From NCBI GenBank assembly GCA_948474755.1, contig CAOLHI010001484.1, positions 124,001-188,000 of the forward strand: a DNA stretch of 64,000 nt, given 5' to 3'. Below are positions 48,445 through 60,655 of this stretch, piece by piece. The translations under genes were made by a program, and so were the position numbers. The notes beneath the pieces were generated by a model. The model did no database searches. It was not told the DNA's origin and saw only the letters and a list, made by a program, of their open reading frames with translations. Origin of the DNA: Ctenosaura bakeri (taxonomy: Eukaryota; Chordata; Lepidosauria; Squamata; Iguanidae). Within the stretch, counting starts at the first letter, position 1, and every line of letters starts with the position of its first letter.

Positions 48445-49700
48445 TCATAGAATCATAGAGTTGGAAGAGACCACAGGGGTCATCAAGTCCAACTCCCTGA
48501 CATCCAGGAACACACATTAAAGCATTCCCAACAGATGGCCATCCAGCCTCTGCTTAAAAATCTCCAAAGAAGGAGACTCTACCACACTCCAAGGCAGCAT
48601 ATTCCACTGCCAGACAGCTCTGACCATCAGGAAGTTCTTCCTGAGGTTCAGGTGGAATCTCCTTTCCTGCAGCTTGAATCCATTGCTCCTTGTCCTGGTC
48701 TCTAGAACAGCAGAAAACAAGCCCGCTCCCTCCTCGACATGATATCCTTTCAAATATTTAAACATGGTTATCATGTCCCCTCTTAACCTTCTCTTCTGCA
48801 GACTAAACATACCCAGTAGGGCATGGCTTCCAGACCCTTCACCATTTTGGTCACCCTCCTCTGGACACACTCCAGCTTGTCGATATCCTGCTTGAATTGA
48901 GGTGCCCAGAACTGGACAAAGTATTCCAAATGAGGCCTACCCAAAGCAAAATAGAGTGAAACCATTACCTCCCTCAATCTAGACACCACACTCCTATTGA
49001 TACAACCAAGAATCATGTTGGCTTTCTTGGCTGCCGCATCACACTGCTGACTCATGTTCAGCTTGTGATCTACCACAACCCCTAAATCCCTTTCACACAT
49101 ACTGCTATCCAGCCACGTGTCCCCATCCTATATTCCATTTTTTCTGCCTAAGTGTAAGACCTTACATTTGTCGCTGCTGAAATTCATTTTGTTGGCTTTG
49201 GCCCAGCAATCCAATCTGTCAAGGTCATTTTGAAATTTGATCCTGCCCTCTGGGCTATTAGCAACCCCTCCCAATTTGGTGTCTTCTGCAAATTTGATCA
49301 GCATGCCCTCTGATGATGAAGATGTTGAATAGCACTGGGCCTAGGACAGAACCCTGTGGGACCCCACTAGTCACCTCTCTCCGGGATGAAAAGCAGCCAT
49401 TGGTGAGCACCCTTTGGGTGCAGTCGGTCAACCAATTACAAATCCAACTAACAGTAGCCCTGTCCAGCCTACATTTTATTAGCTTCTTTGCAAGAATGTC
49501 ATATGGAACTTTGTCAAAGGCCTTACTGAGGTCAAGATATGCTACGTCTACGGCATTCCCTTCATCTATCAAGCTTGTAACCCTATCGTAAAAAGAGATA
49601 AGATTAGTCTGGCATGACTTATTTCTGAGAAATCCATATTGACTTTTAGTGATTACAGCATTGCTTTCTAAGTAATTACAAACTAACTGGTGAGGGTACT
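48445..49700 (-). mobile_element. CR1 LINE, 3' half
   Basis: Minus-strand translation gives CR1 ORF2. From 49697 down: [22 protein letters not shown], then [19 protein letters not shown] and [19 protein letters not shown] (RT blocks), CERDLGVVVDHKLNMSQQCD, WAPQFKQDIDKLECVQRR and finally FHLNLRKNFLMVRAVWQWNMLP. The 3' end at 48445 has the diagnostic 'agaatcatagagttggaaga'. The catalytic box that should read FADD is FAED here. Several frameshifts break the frame. It is 5'-truncated, as CR1 copies usually are. Confidence 0.93.
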
Positions 49701-51050
49701 TTTTTCAAATTTTGGAGACCTCTCCCCAAGCCTACTGATACCTGTTTTACATAGATAGTGCCGTTTTGACTACACAAGGATCTGTACTCAGTGAGTGAGT
49801 ATGCTATCAACATACAGCCATCTTCCCCAACCTGCTGCCTTCCAGACATGCACTACTTTACACAAGCACCAGAACTGCTACAAACGTTCTGTGCAAGCCT
49901 CTCTCAGTCAGGATAGGTCTGCCAGCTTCATGATAATGCAACTGGTCAGAACACTCACAGTAACCCTGGTGGCTGCTGCACATTCAAAGAGCTGCATAGT
50001 ATCCTACATCAGGAGTAATCTGGGTTTCCTAGTGCTTGTACAGATGCAAGTGAAAAAGAGGTGAAAAAAGTCTTTCTTGATTTGAGGACTGCAGCATTGG
50101 AATTCATAATATAATAACAGAAAGGTGAAAAACCACACAGAGGCAATCTCCTGCTGCTTTCAGAGTCTGAAGCACAGCAACAAAACATAGCCTGCTTTCA
50201 TGTAGCTAACTTTTGTGAATTTTTACTGAGAGTGTCAAGCTAACTCAGATTGACTTGGTCAGAAGTAAATTTTTTGCCAGTGTGTAAAAAGGGGAGCTGG
50301 GGAAGGGAAAAATAGCCATCTTTGGCAACAATAAATACTTCAGAGCAAAGACTTGCTGACACAGTAGTATTACAACTACCAAAATGAAATGAAAAATGAA
50401 AAGAGAACAACCAGGAGCTAAGGCGTGGTAATAAATCTCATATTGATCTCCCTCATAATGAACTACCAGTTTGACAATTCCAGTCCCCTGTGATGTCATC
50501 ACTAGACCTGAGCATGACAGAAAATAAAATTTAGTATCTGTTTCTAAATTAGACTGTGGCACATATCTAGAGCTGCTTCTAAAAGTTCTGCCACTCCTGG
50601 CATTTGCGGTGTCTAATCAAGCTTATAATGTGAATACTCAGGTTTTGAAATTTCATCCAATTAATTTTAGGGCAGCTACTAATGCATAGTTTAAGAGAGA
50701 GAGAGACAGAGAGAGAGAGAGAGAATTTATGGACAGACAGAGATTTTAATTTATGTTAGCTACTGGTGCAGCAGTCATCTGTAGCCAATAACTGCCATTG
50801 CCCAATTTCTCATCACAGAAAATGTAACAATAAGTAAAAATATGTTCCTTCCTGAACATTGTGCAAATGAGACATTGGTCATATACAGGAAGATCACAGA
50901 TTCTGTCTCAAATTTTACCAAGTGAGAAGAGACACACTGAAACACCCCCAGGACAGCAGAGGCCATGTATGAGACTAAATCCTCCTTGCCTTGGAACATT
51001 CCTTCTCAAACAGCTTTCTGTGCCCAGAGTATGTAGTAAGACAGACCAAG
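49701..51050. other. intronic non-coding DNA; (GA)n
   Basis: A (GA)n-rich run at 50694-50724. No exon or repeat family recognised. Confidence 0.45.
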
Positions 51051-51242
51051 GGCCCTTTCACACTACACAGTTATATTGCTATGATTATACTTTACCATGG
51101 CAACATCTTACGGAATCCTACAGAATTCTCAGCCAGAGAGCTGCAATGCCTCACCAAACTGCAAACTCCAGGATTCCATAAGACGGAAAAATGGAAGTTA
51201 AAGTGTAATCACAGCGCTATAACTGTACAGCATGAAAGGCCT
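51051..51242. mobile_element. palindromic MITE, family A (copy 2)
   Basis: The left end 'ggccctttcacactacacag' and the reversed right end ('ggcctttcatgctgtacag') are inverted repeats. The interior has 'gaattctcagccagagagct' and 'ctccaggattccataaga', as in copy 3 at 63273. Confidence 0.75.
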
Positions 51243-53112
51243 CCAGTTTTTGATGGGACTCTACTTCCTGCCTCCAAGCCTCTCCTACAACATCCTCGTA
51301 CATTCTTCTTTCAACTCCACGTTTCCAACTTCTAAAATCCCACCCTTTAGAATCCTACCTTAATGCCATTCAGACCTTCTTTGCCCTACTACCCTCTCCT
51401 CCTCTGCTTCACCTCTGGACTAGTGCCCTATCTCCACAGTCAATGTTGGAGAGCTGGTTGACTGCTTTCCAACATATCTCGAAGAAGTGGGAAGCATGTG
51501 GGAAGCAATAAGGTCATACGTGCTTGGAAGTGCAAACGGGCATCATACTACCACTGGTGTCCCCACAGTGATATTTTTTCATGTTTCTTGAATGACATGA
51601 GTCCTGGGGTGGCCCAGCCTCCTACTCTTAAGAGACATCCCTCTCCAACTGCTTGAGAAGGCTTCTTACACTTTCTCCTGAACCCTAGACCCTGCTATAG
51701 AAGGACATACATTTTCTGCCACAGTGTGCGCCCTTTAACCATCTAAGCCAGTGAAGTTGGTGCATGTAGAGCTTCCCCTCCTCAAGCCTACTACATTAAC
51801 AGGATTTTGAGAGCATTTATCCAGGTAATGCATCCTACACAAGGATAGATAACTTTGTAAAGTGTGCCATTAAAGCAGCTTTCATTTTGCTTACATCTTT
51901 CCAAGCTCAACCCATTTATCATCTTAATTATACTTTTAACTATAGAAAGTCTCTTTTTTTTATGGCTCCAGGTTTTTAGTACAGTCTAGCTTCTCCCACC
52001 TCACTTACACATTCATCTCATGTGTACGTTTAATTATACATGAACAAAAACCATAAACACTGAATGCAGTGACAGCCAATTAAAATGAGATGAGGCACAG
52101 TAGAGAATAAAGTTCTCTGTAATAAAACAGAAACTATTGGTTTGTTCACATTTCATGAACAAACCTGATGCCCATCTGCCCTACCCTCTCTTTCTGCTAA
52201 TTATTTGCCATTCAATAGCAAACTATGGTTTGTCAAGTCACATTCATACAGAATTGATATGTTGTATAACCATAAAGCTAGGTTTAATGCTACATGTATG
52301 CAATGGAACAGACTTAAGCAAAGGCTGGAGCTCACATGTATCTCCATCTTCCTACTCATCTTGCATAACCCAGAAAAAGAATTCAGCTGAGTGTAGTTTC
52401 ACTTTTCAGGAAATGGCTGTCTTGCCAGTGTGTCTGGACTGGAAATGATTGTTTAAAAATTGTTCAGATTGAAAATCTGGTCAATTTCAAAAGTTACCAA
52501 CTTAGAACATCTTTTAAATCAGAATCTCTGTTTCATAGACAACAATAACCCAGCTTTCATGGAAAGGGCATCTAAACCCAACTGAATTCTTCCTCTTAGC
52601 AGCATGGAGAGATGAGGAGGGGATGGCAGAACACTCCAGTCTGACCCTTCAAAGAGGTGTATCCACAGCACACTAGGACATGGTCTAGTGTTACATATAA
52701 GCTGATCCACAATGCAAAATCATGCTTCTGACATTACATTCAAATGAACCGAAAGCTGCTAAGTTATGTTCTGCATCCCAGCTTAAACAAAATACGTTCT
52801 GTCCAGGACCCTTCAACTCAAGTAGTAACCAAAGCCACCCAGGGGACTGTACAAATCCTATTCTTGCAAGAATAGTTTAAGTATCTTATTTAAAAATGTA
52901 CTGCTATACTTGCTTACACCAGCCGAGTGTCTTATTCAACAGACAAGACAATCATAGAAATTAAAATTAATGAATTTTATGCGACATCAAAGCCAGCAAT
53001 CATTATGTGACAGGTCTACATCCATCTCTATTGATGAAGCAACAGCCTTGTAGTATTTATTGTGGTCAATCCCCACCAAAGCAGTCTCATCAAATATAGT
53101 ATTGGGGGATGC
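51243..53112. other. intronic non-coding DNA
   Basis: Unique sequence. No exon or repeat family recognised. Confidence 0.45.
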
Positions 53113-53765
53113 CAGTAGCTTCCCCCAATACAAATACAGGAGATTCCCCATAATCACGTGGCCAGTACCACCAGTTTCACTTACTCATAATCTGCTCTGG
53201 GGCCACAGCTACTGCTGCTGGCAAGAGTCCTTGCTTTGTGCAGCTGGCCAACAGTGACGTATGGCAAGGTACAGCTGGGCTTTCCGTGGCTCCCTCAGCC
53301 AAGGAAGAGACAGACAAAACCTTCATCTCTTGAGAGGCACACAAAGCCCGGCTCCATGAAACCACACACCTCCCTCGGGTACAGAAGAGATTAATGCTCC
53401 TTCCTAGAAAGAAAGTGGCACATAAAACCCAGCATGCCCCCCACACACATTTTTCTCCATCAAGAAAGAGACAGATGCTCCTTGCTGGGCAGACAGAGGC
53501 ACATGAAGCTCAGCAGAGATCCCTCTGTGCTTTTCTCTGCCAAGGAAGAAACAGACATTCTTTCTTGGATGGAGAGAGGCATGCAAAGCCTGGCACAGAT
53601 CCCCTCCCCCATGTTTCTCTCTGCCAAGGAAGAAATGGATGTTCCATCCTTGGTAGAAAGAGGCATGCAAAACCTGGCAGGGCTCCCCACTCCCTGTTAC
53701 TTGCCTTTTTCACCATCCGTGTCAAGTCTGGACACATATCCCTCATAAATATGGGGGACCTACTG
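53113..53765. mobile_element. Tigger-like non-autonomous element with minisatellite core
   Basis: The right end 'ataaatatgggggacctact' plus G is followed by TA. Reversed it reads CAGTAGGTCCCCCATATTTAT, and the left end at 53113 (cagtagcttcccccaataca) is a diverged inverted match. The centre is filled by GC-rich tandem repeats and codes for no transposase. Confidence 0.65.
53295..53700. repeat. ~80-84 bp minisatellite inside the Tigger-like element
   Basis: Units marked by 'gccaaggaagaaacagacat'/'gccaaggaagaaatggatgt' begin at about 53295, 53379, 53457, 53537 and 53621. They share 'gagaggcatgcaaagcctgg' further on. The overlapping open frames on both strands arise from the repeat. Confidence 0.8.
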
Positions 53766-55773
53766 TAAATACAATTCAAGAATCAGTTGCTTTACCTTGT
53801 TAACAATATTGCAGGGACCAACTATGGTAAGTATCAAACAATTCAAGATGCTAACCGTGCCCCATTGTAATCACTTTTCAGAACCTAAGCCTCCAATAAG
53901 CTCATCAGCACTGATGCATTGGTCACTTCACTAGATAGGGATGCTCCCTTCAGCATTACATAAGTCCCTTTGGTGTCTTCCCTCTAATGGCTCTCAACAG
54001 ATAAATGATGCACTTCTACAAGTCTCCTTCTCCCTCCTTACTCAGACTTATCACTTCAAGGCTTGCACTGATGAGTCCCTGCCTTTTCAAGGCACTCCCA
54101 TTCATCGTTCTTATCTACCCCATCCTTTCCCCAAGGAAGGCAAGTGCTGAGCTTCTCCCAATACTTTTGTGTTGCTACAGTCCCTTCCCAGGTGCCAGAG
54201 ACTGCAAATTGACTGAGCATCTCCCTCTTTCACTCTGCAGGCCTACCTCTTCAGCCTCCAGCTGAACTGTGAGCAGCTCCACACTTTTCCTTCCTTTTAC
54301 CCTGCTCCAGGCAAGTGAGAAAGGCTTTCCCCTGTGATCACAGCAGTGCTCTGGTTGGCCTCATGCCTCTCATTGTTACTGTTCCCTTCCTTCTCTTCCC
54401 TGCCATCTGGTATTCTCCTTGCATTGTTTGCCTTCCCCCTTTTAAACTTCCTACTGTTTTCTGGATTCTCTCTTCCCTGCTCCCTCAGCTCCAGAAGCTC
54501 CTTTCTTCATGTTGTAGCCACTCCAGGAAACAAATGGAGTCTCATACATTTTTCTTCCGAGGAACAACCACTTCCTCTAATTTCGAGCCAGTTAGCTCCT
54601 CCTCACCACTGCCACTGAGGTAAGAGCCCTACTGAGACAGGTTCCCCATACCTACTCCACTGCAGTTACCAGGGATAAGGAACACATTTTTGACACAAGG
54701 GTCAAATTCCAATTTGGGAAATGCCCCAGGGGCCACATCCTATCAGTAAGTAGTGAAAAAGCAAGGAAGGTGAGCCTAGATGTAAAGCTTACTAGTTTGA
54801 AGATTTTTGAAAATGAACATGCAAAGCACAGATCCATTTTATACACATCTCATCAAGAGGAAGCCTCAGAGCATAGCCCTCCTTTCAATATCCTTGTCTT
54901 TAAACAGTGTCTTAGCACTGATTAGAGACAATGGCAGAGAGACCCTGTGGACCAATGAAGGAACCACAACAATCTCCATCTAAGTCACAAGCTGGATGTT
55001 CCCCATCTCTATTATACAATATAGTTTAGGGGGGGGTATGGAAATGTTTTGAACTCTAAGTGATATGCCTATGTATACAGGCATAGCACAATTAACAAAT
55101 CCTCTGACAAAGAAGTTCATTTTCACAGGGTTTTTGTGGCCACCATAGTCTTCCTTTTCTTTCTCACTCTGTCTCATTGGAAGTCTTTAGTAGCATTAAC
55201 ATTGGGAGGATGGTGAAGGAGGGCTGGAAAAACAGACCTTCAGTCTTGCTTTGCAGCAGTGGTTCTGCCGTCAATATAATAGAGCTTCAGTGGGGGAAAA
55301 GTGGGATTCTGCTTTAGGTGATCTGACTGTAGCTGGGTGAATCTGCCTACAACAGGCAGAGTAAGAAGCAGCTGCCTCCAGAATCCCTCACTGAATGTGC
55401 ACAAACAACAAAACAGAGGGAAAAGGGGAGTGCAGATAAGTCTTTCTCATCAGCTACCCCCAGAATATTAAAAAGCATAGACCTGTACACCTGACCACCA
55501 AAATGGAAACCATAAGGAAAACAAAGGTGGGTGAAAGAAAAAGAAATCCCTGGAGGCCTTATGGGAGCAGTTTTCAAGTGGTCCCTATAAGGTTCAACTT
55601 GTTTTTGTTTATTTATTGATGCCTGACCTGGCTGGCTCATTTCACATGAGCATATGAACCTAGCCTTATTATTTCCATGCTATTTCTGCCCCTGGTACCA
55701 AAGTTTCTATTAAAGAAATCAGGCCAGGAACACATCTGCTTCGTTAAACTGGCACACACCTGCATATGCCAAC
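53766..55773. other. intronic non-coding DNA
   Basis: Pyrimidine-rich patch around 54000-54600. No exon recognised. Confidence 0.4.
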
Positions 55774-55789
55774 ATGTGAGAGCACTTTT
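55774..55789. repeat. target-site duplication of the 3.66-kb L1 (left)
   Basis: ATGTGAGAGCACTTTT, identical to 59450-59465. The T-run at its end gives the TTTT/AA-type nick site preferred by L1 endonuclease. Confidence 0.92.
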
Positions 55790-55989
55790 TTAAAAAATAT
55801 TTTTATTAAAAATTTCATTGCATAAAAAACAGAGTGGATATACCCCGTTGACGGATATATCACACCCTCTCCCCTTCCATATTATTTTTCTCCAGTTGAG
55901 TCTTCTTTGCTTCCATTTACCAAAAAAAAATTACATTTCCATTTACAGAAGAGAAAAGCAATTACATTATCTCTTTCTTTGGGTTCATG

Positions 55990-57579
55990 TACCTTTATGT
56001 TTTTATCCAATCTAAAACTCCTTTTCATTCCCTTTCACAGTTCTGGATAGGTTTATTTTTCAATGAAAATACTAACTTTTCTGTCTCTACCATATCCAGA
56101 ACTCTTAATTTCCACTCTCCTAAATCAATATCTTTCTTTTCTTTCCAATGTTGCGCATATATCAACCTTGCAGCTGTTATCAAATATAACAATATCTTCT
56201 GGTGACTTCTAATCTTCCTTTGTTGTCCTAACATATTTAACAAATAAAATTCCACTATCATTTCGAAGTTCATTTTACAAATTCTTTGAATTTTGTCATG
56301 GATCCCCTTCCAGAAATTTCTTGCTCTTCCACAAGTCCACCACATATGAAAAAAGGACCCAATATTTTCATCACATTTCCAACATTTCACATTCCCATTT
56401 TTAGTTATTTTTTTGTAATCTTTGTGGGGTCATATACCATCTATGTAGCATTTTGTGAAAATTCTCTCTTAAATTTAAGTTTGGTGTAAATTTTATATCA
56501 GTTTTCCATACTTTCTCCCAAACTTCTAGTTTGATTGGGTGTCCCACATTCTGAGCCCATTTAACCACTGTATCTTTAACTACTGGTTCCATTTCTCTTT
56601 TCAACAACAGTTTACAGAGTTTCAAAACTCTCCTTTTGATTTCCCTTCATCAATAAATCCAATTCATTCTCTTTTCTCTCAAATCCGTACAGTTTTTGAT
56701 CCATTTTAAACCTTTCTTTTAGTGTCGCCATGAGAACCAATTTAACTCATATCCATCAGCCTTTAATTCTTCTACTGTACACGTTCTTGGTTTATCCCCT
56801 TACCATTTCAATATGTCCTGATACGTTAACAAACTTCCTTGTTTTGTTGGAGCAATTTTATATGCTTCTTGTGGTGCAGTCCATGTTGGAAGTTTTGTAT
56901 AATATTTCCGCTTTATTTGTAGCCAAACCTTTAACAGTATCTTCCAGATGCAATGATTGCTGAACTCTTTGTTCACCGCTAATCTATCATAACATAAATA
57001 TCCATGCCATCTGAATCTATTATTTATTTCTTCCAAATCTTTCGTGGTTGTTCTCTCTAATTGAATCCAGTCTTTAATCCAATCTAGGCAGCATGCATAA
57101 TAATAAATTTTCAATGATGGAAGATCAAATCCTCCTCTTTCTTTTGCATCCTGAAGCATTTTAAATCTTACCCTTGGCTTTTCCCCTTGCCAGATAAACT
57201 TCTGAAGATCCTTTTCCCATTCTTTAAATATTTTCTGTCTCCCTATTATTGGTAAATTCTGAAAGAGGAACATAAGTTTTGGTAGTAAGGACATTTTGAA
57301 AGCATTTATTCTTCCAAGAAGAGATAAATTTAAGTTTTTCCATTTTCCCATATCATTTTTAATTTCTTTCCATATCTTCAAATAATTGTTGTCAAATAAT
57401 TCTTGATTCCTTTTCGTTAACATAATTTCTAAGTATCTTGTTTTCTTAGTTAATTGACATCCAGACCTACTCTCCAGATCAGCTTGCTCTTTTTTAGTCA
57501 TATTCAATGTCATCACCATTATCTTTTCCTTATTTATTTTATATCCTGCCACTTGTCCATATCTTTGCAAAGTTTCCAT
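55990..57579 (-). pseudogene. L1 ORF2 C-terminal region with zinc knuckle
   Basis: The frame 57579-56800 encodes RYLEIMLTKRN, WKNLNLSLLGRINAFKMSLLPK and KFIWQGEKPRVRFKMLQ, typical of the L1 region after RT. Later frames give HRWYMTPQRLQK (56401-56625) and CWKCDENIGSFFHMWWTCGRARNFW plus YLITAARLIYAQHWK (56025-56390). The Cys-His cluster (CxxC...H...C) matches the L1 C-terminal knuckle and matches the smaller L1 piece at 31.05 kb. Two or three frameshifts occur. What follows to 55790 is the 3' untranslated end. Confidence 0.9.
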
Positions 57580-58741
57580 CAGCGCCTGAATAGATTATTG
57601 TGGATCCTCTAAAAATATAATTACATCATCTGCGAAAGCTTTTAATTCCAGTTCCTTTTTTCTTATTTTCAGGCCTCTTATCTGTGAATCCTCATTTATT
57701 ATATTCAACAGTACTTCCAAAACAGCTATAAATAATAATGGTGATAATGGGCACCCTTGCCGTACCCCTTTGTTTATTACGAAGCTTGTCGAAATATCTC
57801 CATTAATTATTAATCTCGCAAATTGTTTTTGACAGATCATCTCAATCCATTTACAAAAATCTTCTCCCATGTCACATTCTCTCAATACCTGATGTGTGAA
57901 AGCCCAGGAAACATTGTCAAATGCCTTCTCTGCGTCCAAAAAAATTAGTGCTGCTTTCTTCCCTGGGTTTTTATCATAGTATTCAATTACATCTAGGATT
58001 GTCCTTATGTTGCTTCTCACGTATCTACCTGGGAGAAAGCCTGTTTGACCTTCTTGGATTATATCTTGTAATATGTCTCAACCATTTTGCCAACACTGCC
58101 GCAAAAATTTTAGAAACTACATTCAGCACGGAGACTGGTCTATAATTCTTAACTTCTGTTTTGTCTTTACCCTCTTTGAGTATCAATACAATGTTAGATT
58201 CTCCCCAGGATTTCGGTTTACCATATTTCTCTATTTCCTTCAGAGTTGCTTGAATCAGTTGAGTCAATTCTTTTATGAATCTCTTATAATATAGCGCGGT
58301 GAACCCATCTGGTCCTGGTGCCTTATCCACTTTCAAGCCCTTTATAGCCTCTTCAATTTCAATAATTGTTATTGATTTATTCAACTGTTTTTGTGCTCCC
58401 AACAATATTTTTGAGATCTTTACCTTTTGAAAAAAATTGGACAGATTTTTCTCATATTGATGAGGGAATTTTGTTTCATAGAATAGTTTTCCAAAATATT
58501 CTTCAAATTTCTGTTCTATCTTTTCTTGTTGAGTAATCAACTTCTTTCCACATTTCAACTCATCAATTATATTCCTCTCTTTCTTCTTCTTAAGTTTATA
58601 TGCTAACCATTTGCAAATTTTATTAGCGTGTTCCAACTGAGTTAATTTCATCTGTTTCATCTTTTTCTCTATATCTTCAGTTGTTATTATCACCACCTCC
58701 TTGTGTATTTTCTTAATCTCCTGCTGTAGTGATTGTTGCAA
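57580..58741 (-). pseudogene. L1 ORF2 reverse transcriptase core
   Basis: The frame 58741-58025 has the RT entry blocks KAPGPDGFTALYYKRF, IVLILKEGKDKTEVKNYRPVSVLN and KIFAAVLAKWL. A frameshift near 58022 leads to the next frame (58020-57598) with LIFLDAEKAFDNVSW, GVRQGCPLSPLLF and the catalytic FADD at 57625-57636 (KAFADDVIIFLEDPQ). A single in-frame TAA at 57595-57597 then interrupts the sequence, which continues in the same frame with IQALMETLQRYGQVAGYKIN. All three catalytic aspartates are present. RT normally copies LINE RNA at nicked target DNA. Confidence 0.93.
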
Positions 58742-58859
58742 TCGATTATTTTTTTAGTTCTTTTTCTTTCTCTTGGAGTTTGGTCAATAACACTTGATAT
58801 TTCTCCTGCCTTTTTTTATTCTGAATTTGTTGTTGCTGTATAAAAAAAACTTCTCATTA

Positions 58860-59449
58860 TTGTCTTTGATGCATTCCAAACCATTCTCATTTTCATATCT
58901 TCTTTTATATTTTCTTTAAAATAGTTTAACACTTTTCACTTGTTTTACTATCTCTTCATCAATCAATAAACCGTCATTCAATCGCCACTGAAATTGTTTA
59001 GCCTTCTCTTAGATTTGCAACATTACCAGATGATGATCAGAGATAACCTTTGGCAATATTTCTGCCTTCCTTATCTCTGCTAACAGATGTTTAGAAACAA
59101 GGATCATATCTATTTGGGAACAAAATTGATGAACTTCAGAGAAAAAAGTAAAATCTTTGACATTTAGATAAATAGTTCTCCATACATCTAAAACAGATAA
59201 TTCTTCACACATCTCAAATCTTCTGGCAATCTCCTTCTCGTTCCTTGACCTTCTTTATTCTATGAGGTTGTTTTATCCATTTCAATATCCAGAACTCCAT
59301 TCCAATCATCCACTAAAATCCAATCTTCATACTCATGTGCTGATAATTTTCCTCACAATTTCTTATAAAATTCTCCTTTATTTTCATTTGGGGTGTAAAC
59401 ACCAACCAATAAAAAAATTTTACCATTTTTTTGAATTTCAACGCCCAAT
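58860..59449 (-). pseudogene. L1 ORF2 endonuclease domain, distal part
   Basis: Minus-strand frames give FYWLVFTPQMKIKENF (59313-59507 frame), then LDVWRTIYLNVKDFTFFS, FCSQIDMILVSKHLL and VISDHHLVMLQI (59009-59212 frame). The SDHH motif is the conserved catalytic SDH of apurinic-type L1 endonucleases, and IDMILVS corresponds to the IDYxLxS block. The N-terminal catalytic residues are lost by truncation, and at least one frameshift separates the pieces. The right edge of the coding sequence coincides with the target duplication. Confidence 0.85.
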
Positions 59450-59465
59450 ATGTGAGAGCACTTTT
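59450..59465. repeat. target-site duplication of the 3.66-kb L1 (right)
   Basis: Second copy of ATGTGAGAGCACTTTT, with no mismatch in 16 bases. Confidence 0.92.
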
Positions 59466-60499
59466 AGAGTGCTTGGCCACTAATAAAATACCAAACTTCA
59501 AATTCATATTGCAGTAAAAATTTTATTAAGCCAACCCAAAAGCAGAAATATTAGTACAAAAGCTTTCAAAACCAAAACCAAGGCCAAGGTTTTACAGTGG
59601 CCCCTCCTCTAGTGCAACATCCACATGCAGAAATGCAAGGTCATGCAAAGCATCACATCCCATTATAGTTAATAGATGGGTAGGGCATGTGCCCATACTG
59701 CCACAGGCGCATACATATTGCATCCACTAGCTATAAGGGGACGTGACACTTAGCACTTTTTGTTTTATTTGTGGGGGGTGCCCTGGAATACAACCCCTGC
59801 TTGTGTGGTAGGCACACTGAATTTCTGAAGGATTATTCCCTCCAAAAAGTACAGCCACACAAATTGGCTTCTGTTAATTTGCACTGTGTAGTCCAGCACT
59901 GAAATTTATCTCCAGCTCTGACAATATGGAGGCTACCTGAGGAACCCACTGCTCCCTTTCATCACAGTGGCATGCAGACTCATACATACCAGATAAAGAC
60001 TGTTCTGAAGTTTCAGGATACAGGGGTTGCCCTTCGTATTGCCCAAAGAAGAACTAAATTCTCCTGTCTTGCTTTTATCGCCTCTCTTGTTCTGAGTAAA
60101 CCTAGGGCCACAGGGACTATACCTGAGAAGCCTAAATTGATGTTACATAGTCTTCCTCACATACCATTTAAAGACAATGTGTGGACCACCTACTCAAATA
60201 ACATTATTCTTGTAATTCCTCCTGCTTGTTTTTTTTTTAACATTGTTCCCACTTTTGCTTTAAAAACTAGCACCAAGATCAGATGCCTTTTTGATTGACC
60301 TAATAAAAGTGTTACTACATTAAGGACTAATAGAATAGTTTCACACTGTCAAAATAAACTCTATTTTGGCATGTACCTACTTCTAGGTAAACTTCATACT
60401 CATTTACTGTTGATTTTAAACTCATCCTTTTCTTCTTTCTCAGTGGAAAGTACTGAACATACTGCTTACTTCATGCACTGTAAAAAAATTAATAATTAC
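59466..60499. other. COMMD10 intron, 5' end
   Basis: Unique intronic sequence upstream (on the minus strand) of the L1. No repeat family recognised. The donor GT of the intron is at 60498-60499. Confidence 0.6.
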
Positions 60500-60655
60500 C
60501 TTATGAGGTGACAAAATCCTCTGCCTGAACTTTTCCACCACCTCTGGGCCTGCAGCAGCCCATGCAGTAGCAAACACTTCTATTTTATCATGATTCAAGT
60601 TGGAATGTTCTAACTGTTGTTTTAGAATGGCTGGCTTCAAATTGTGGTATACAGC
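60500..60655 (-). CDS. COMMD10: COMMD10 exon, end of helical N-terminal domain
   Basis: This 156-bp exon encodes 52 residues, beginning [16 protein letters not shown] and ending [14 protein letters not shown]. The same landmarks ([21 protein letters not shown]) occur at this point in vertebrate COMMD10. The acceptor is ...tttttttcaaacag|GCTGTA and the donor AAG|gtaatt, both phase 0. It joins without a break to the upstream exon ending ...FILEQ and to the downstream exon starting LDTVGW, where the COMM domain begins. The middle of the exon ([21 protein letters not shown]) is the least conserved part of the protein as I know it. The surrounding open frame extends past both splice sites by chance, so exon limits were set by the splice signals and homology. 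No stop or frameshift. Confidence 0.95.

Larger units (their letters stand above)
55790..59449 (-). mobile_element. L1 LINE, 5'-truncated, 3.66 kb, with target-site duplication
   Basis: The element lies on the minus strand, 3' end at the left. It is flanked by a perfect 16-bp direct repeat ATGTGAGAGCACTTTT at 55774-55789 and 59450-59465, the hallmark of target-primed reverse transcription. It contains the distal endonuclease domain, the whole reverse transcriptase and the C-terminal zinc-knuckle region of ORF2, then a T-rich (tail) junction at 55790. Truncation falls inside the endonuclease. Only a few frame breaks are present, so it is one of the younger elements in the window. It sits in the COMMD10 intron in the same transcriptional orientation as the gene. 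Confidence 0.95.

Noticed and set aside
53394..53779. Cys/Leu-rich repetitive frames suggesting a repeat protein
   Set aside because: The 80-84 bp tandem array explains the periodicity, and frames occur on both strands.
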